Positions 20,537-22,183 of a stretch of 22,183 bases of DNA are shown piece after piece (position 1 is the stretch's first letter; each line of letters starts with the position of its first letter). The position numbers and the translations under genes are program-made. The notes under the pieces were generated by a model, which had not been told where the DNA came from, did no database searches, and saw only the letters and a list, made by a program, of their open reading frames with translations. Source of the DNA: Oppiella nova (Eukaryota > Arthropoda > Arachnida > Sarcoptiformes > Oppiidae); NCBI GenBank assembly GCA_905397405.1, contig CAJPVJ010000620.1, forward strand, positions 1 to 22,183, in the 5' to 3' direction.

Positions 20537-20892
20537 TGCTTTCGGAACCGGAGTTTAGTAGCGATTTGTGTGTAATGTTTGAGTGGAAAGGTATGGAAAG
20601 GTATGTTTGACACAAATTCTAGAAACTGTTTGAATGCTATCTATCAGTGAATTAAACCGTTTTCTAATAGAAATAATTGTTTGAAATCCAAACTTTGATT
20701 CTAATTGTGATTTCAATACAACAATTCACGCGGTTTTCACACTAATTGTGATTCAATTCAATTGAATTTCGATTTCTCGCGTTTTTCATCAATTGTTTGC
20801 TTCAAAAACAGTATAAAAAGCAGTGATTATTGAGAATTCATTTCAAATTAGTTTCTGTTTCTATTGAATCAAATCGTTTGCAAAATCTTCAA
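20537..20892. promoter_or_regulatory. Intergenic region between divergent genes
   Basis: 356 bp between the start of the minus-strand GPI-type gene and the start of the possible plus-strand gene at 20893. It contains the module at 20751-20827. There is no coding frame of note on either strand. Confidence 0.5.
20751..20827. promoter_or_regulatory. Upstream module, copy 2, with TATA-like box
   Basis: Similar to 19430-19504 but with a better TATA box: gtataaaaag at 20811-20820. In plus orientation the box is about 80 bp before ATG 20893. It also lies about 220 bp upstream of the minus-strand GPI-type gene. Just before it, ctaattgtgatt occurs twice (20701 and 20742). Confidence 0.45.
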
Positions 20893-21141
20893 ATGAATTC
20901 AATTGAGTCGGAAGAGCAGTCATCCGCACCACCGATGAGATCCGGTGGAGAGGTCTTGGAGTCGAAATGTCGGCGATTCTCCAGTAGCTTTCCTCCCCTG
21001 CTGCTCAGCACGCCTTCTTTTGCAGCCGCTTCCTCACCTTCCTTTCCGGCTTTCTCCAGAGCTTCAGCAAGGGTAAGACCGCCGCCTTCTTCCTTTGCGG
21101 CAGGCAGTCGACACCACTCTGGAGATGAAGACGGATGTTAA
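20893..21141 (+). CDS. Possible small Ser/Ala/Pro-rich protein (82 residues)
   Basis: ATG 20893 opens a frame to TAA at 21139-21141. A TATA-like box lies at 20811-20820 and AATAAA at 21202-21207, a complete minimal gene layout. The product starts MNSIESEEQSSAPP and is rich in Ser, Ala, Pro and Arg, with no recognised domain. The region is much GC-richer than its flanks. The reverse strand is also open over nearly the same span (about 20889-21136, no ATG) and reads as a helical Glu/Lys/Ala-rich segment (LTLAEALEKAGKEGEEAAAK) with a plausible acceptor (cttcatctccag). The coding strand is therefore uncertain; the plus strand is preferred because of the flanking signals. Confidence 0.38.
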   Translation: MNSIESEEQSSAPPMRSGGEVLESKCRRFSSSFPPLLLSTPSFAAASSPSFPAFSRASARVRPPPSSFAAGSRHHSGDEDGC

Positions 21142-22057
21142 GAGTCCTCAAGAATGTCACCAAAGATTTCATTTCAAAATTATCTCTTTATTTGAAAATT
21201 AAATAAAAATCACTTTAAACCCAATATTTTGTCCATTCATTTGATATGAATGAAAACTCTTTTAAACTCTAAACTCTAAATAATTATAAGACAATATAAC
21301 TCTTTATCTGATATAATAATAAGTAGAGTCTTCCAGAATATGTGCTTAAAATTGTCAAAATATGTGAAAATATGTGTTTTAAATTCTTAATATTCCTTCA
21401 ATTAATAAGAAAAATATACATTATTATCATTTTCAAAACAATAATTAATTAGATTTACAATAACATTGAACCTTAAATGCGGTTAAAATATAATATTCTT
21501 TATATTAAATTATGTCCCAAAAAATATGAGGAAGTTTAATATTGGTAATTTTATGTAATTTTAACCCTCCTGTGAAATCTTAATAGATTAATAGTGATTT
21601 TTATTCTACTTTTATTCAGTTTATTATTTTTTAAGAATAATTTTAAAAATTATTGTCTTTTGATTTCAATTATACCTCAAAATTATTGATTTTGAAATTT
21701 TTTTCTCACAAAAAAACTCTTATTACATGATTCGTATAGATATCTGATCTCTGGGTTCATACCTCTTACCGCTAAAAATATTTGTTTATGTGTTTTAGAA
21801 GTCTCTAATAATAAGTTATTGAAAAAACATTTAAAATAGGACTTTTATTAAAATGAATTTACTTTATATTGCTTTTGTTTTATTTTTTAATAACTTTTGT
21901 AATATATTATTGGATAACTAACATTACAAGTATTGTTTTGCATATTAATATATTCTCACATAATATCCAAGTTTCATGTACTGCATAACCATAGCTACAA
22001 AAAGATTTGATTTCTATTCTACTGAATATGAAAACAAAACAAATGCTAAATATTTGA
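21142..22057. other. AT-rich intergenic region
   Basis: Apart from the AATAAA at 21202-21207, I see no gene, repeat or RNA in these 0.9 kb. The 61-codon minus-strand frame at 21907-22092 is low-complexity and conflicts with the better frame at 22058-22183. Confidence 0.55.
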
Positions 22058-22183
22058 CTAATTAGTGGTAAGGCTGTTGAATACGGAATCAATGGCGGTT
22101 CCCATTCGTGATCGCTGCCGACAAAATACTTTAACCATATTTCTTAGTGTTTCACTCTTTATAGCAATTGTGGCCACAATTCT
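22058..22183 (-). CDS. Possible C-terminal end of a gene entering from the right edge
   Basis: On the minus strand a frame is open from the window edge to TAG at 22058-22060, about 41 codons: RIVATIAIKSETLRNMVKVF then CRQRSRMGTAIDSVFNSL and TTN. Composition is balanced and less AT-driven than the surroundings, as in the other real exons here. The piece is too short to name. Confidence 0.35.
   Translation of the reverse strand, partial: RIVATIAIKSETLRNMVKVFCRQRSRMGTAIDSVFNSLTTN

Noticed and set aside
1-22183. CRISPR arrays, operons, tRNA or rRNA genes, complete transposons
   Set aside because: No regularly spaced repeats, no tRNA-like fold or B-box pattern seen, no transposase, reverse transcriptase or paired terminal repeats found by reading both strands.

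Overview
This is eukaryotic DNA. Genes are split by short GT-AG introns of about 40-100 bp. Non-coding DNA is very AT-rich, coding exons are noticeably GC-richer, and the genes are typical of animals: PPM1D/PP2C, DNAJC10/ERdj5, a gustatory-receptor-like 7TM protein and a Ulp1-type protease. Compact genes with tiny introns, plus the chemoreceptor, suggest an arthropod, plausibly a mite. The taxon is inference; nothing in the window proves it. I found no bacterial, phage, CRISPR, tRNA or rRNA features.

Layout. (1) Positions 1-3370, minus strand: a multi-exon gene for a secreted protein with a Lys/Pro-rich linker and several hemopexin-like repeats. It runs off the left edge and contains a recent 529-bp tandem duplication that fuses two exons. 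(2) 4278-9419, plus: a PPM1D (Wip1)-like PP2C phosphatase with a 2.5-kb first intron and a disrupted reading frame in the middle of the catalytic domain. (3) 10606-11158, minus: a small four-helix membrane protein, head to head with (4) 11300-12184, plus: an intronless C48/Ulp1-like cysteine protease. (5) 12510-13991, minus: a gustatory-receptor-like 7TM protein, tail to tail with the protease. (6) 15391-18617, plus: a DNAJC10/ERdj5 orthologue ending in an RDEL ER-retrieval signal. It lacks two pieces that the family has, one of them exactly at the single N of the window. (7) 18975-19253 and 19747-20536, minus: a small single-pass membrane protein and a Cys-rich, probably GPI-anchored protein. 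Similar AT-rich modules lie upstream of both. (8) 20893-21141, plus: a possible small gene. (9) 22058-22183, minus: a possible C-terminal coding end entering from the right.

The genes do not form an evident pathway; this looks like an ordinary stretch of animal chromosome. The most notable structure is a set of three near-identical direct tandem duplications (529, about 129 and 128 bp), each overlapping an exon, together with missing or broken coding segments in PPM1D and ERdj5. These could be real recent duplications, or assembly errors such as unmerged haplotypes or collapsed gaps. I see no convincing new biological system. The hemopexin-repeat gene with its fused duplicated exon is the most interesting candidate biology.
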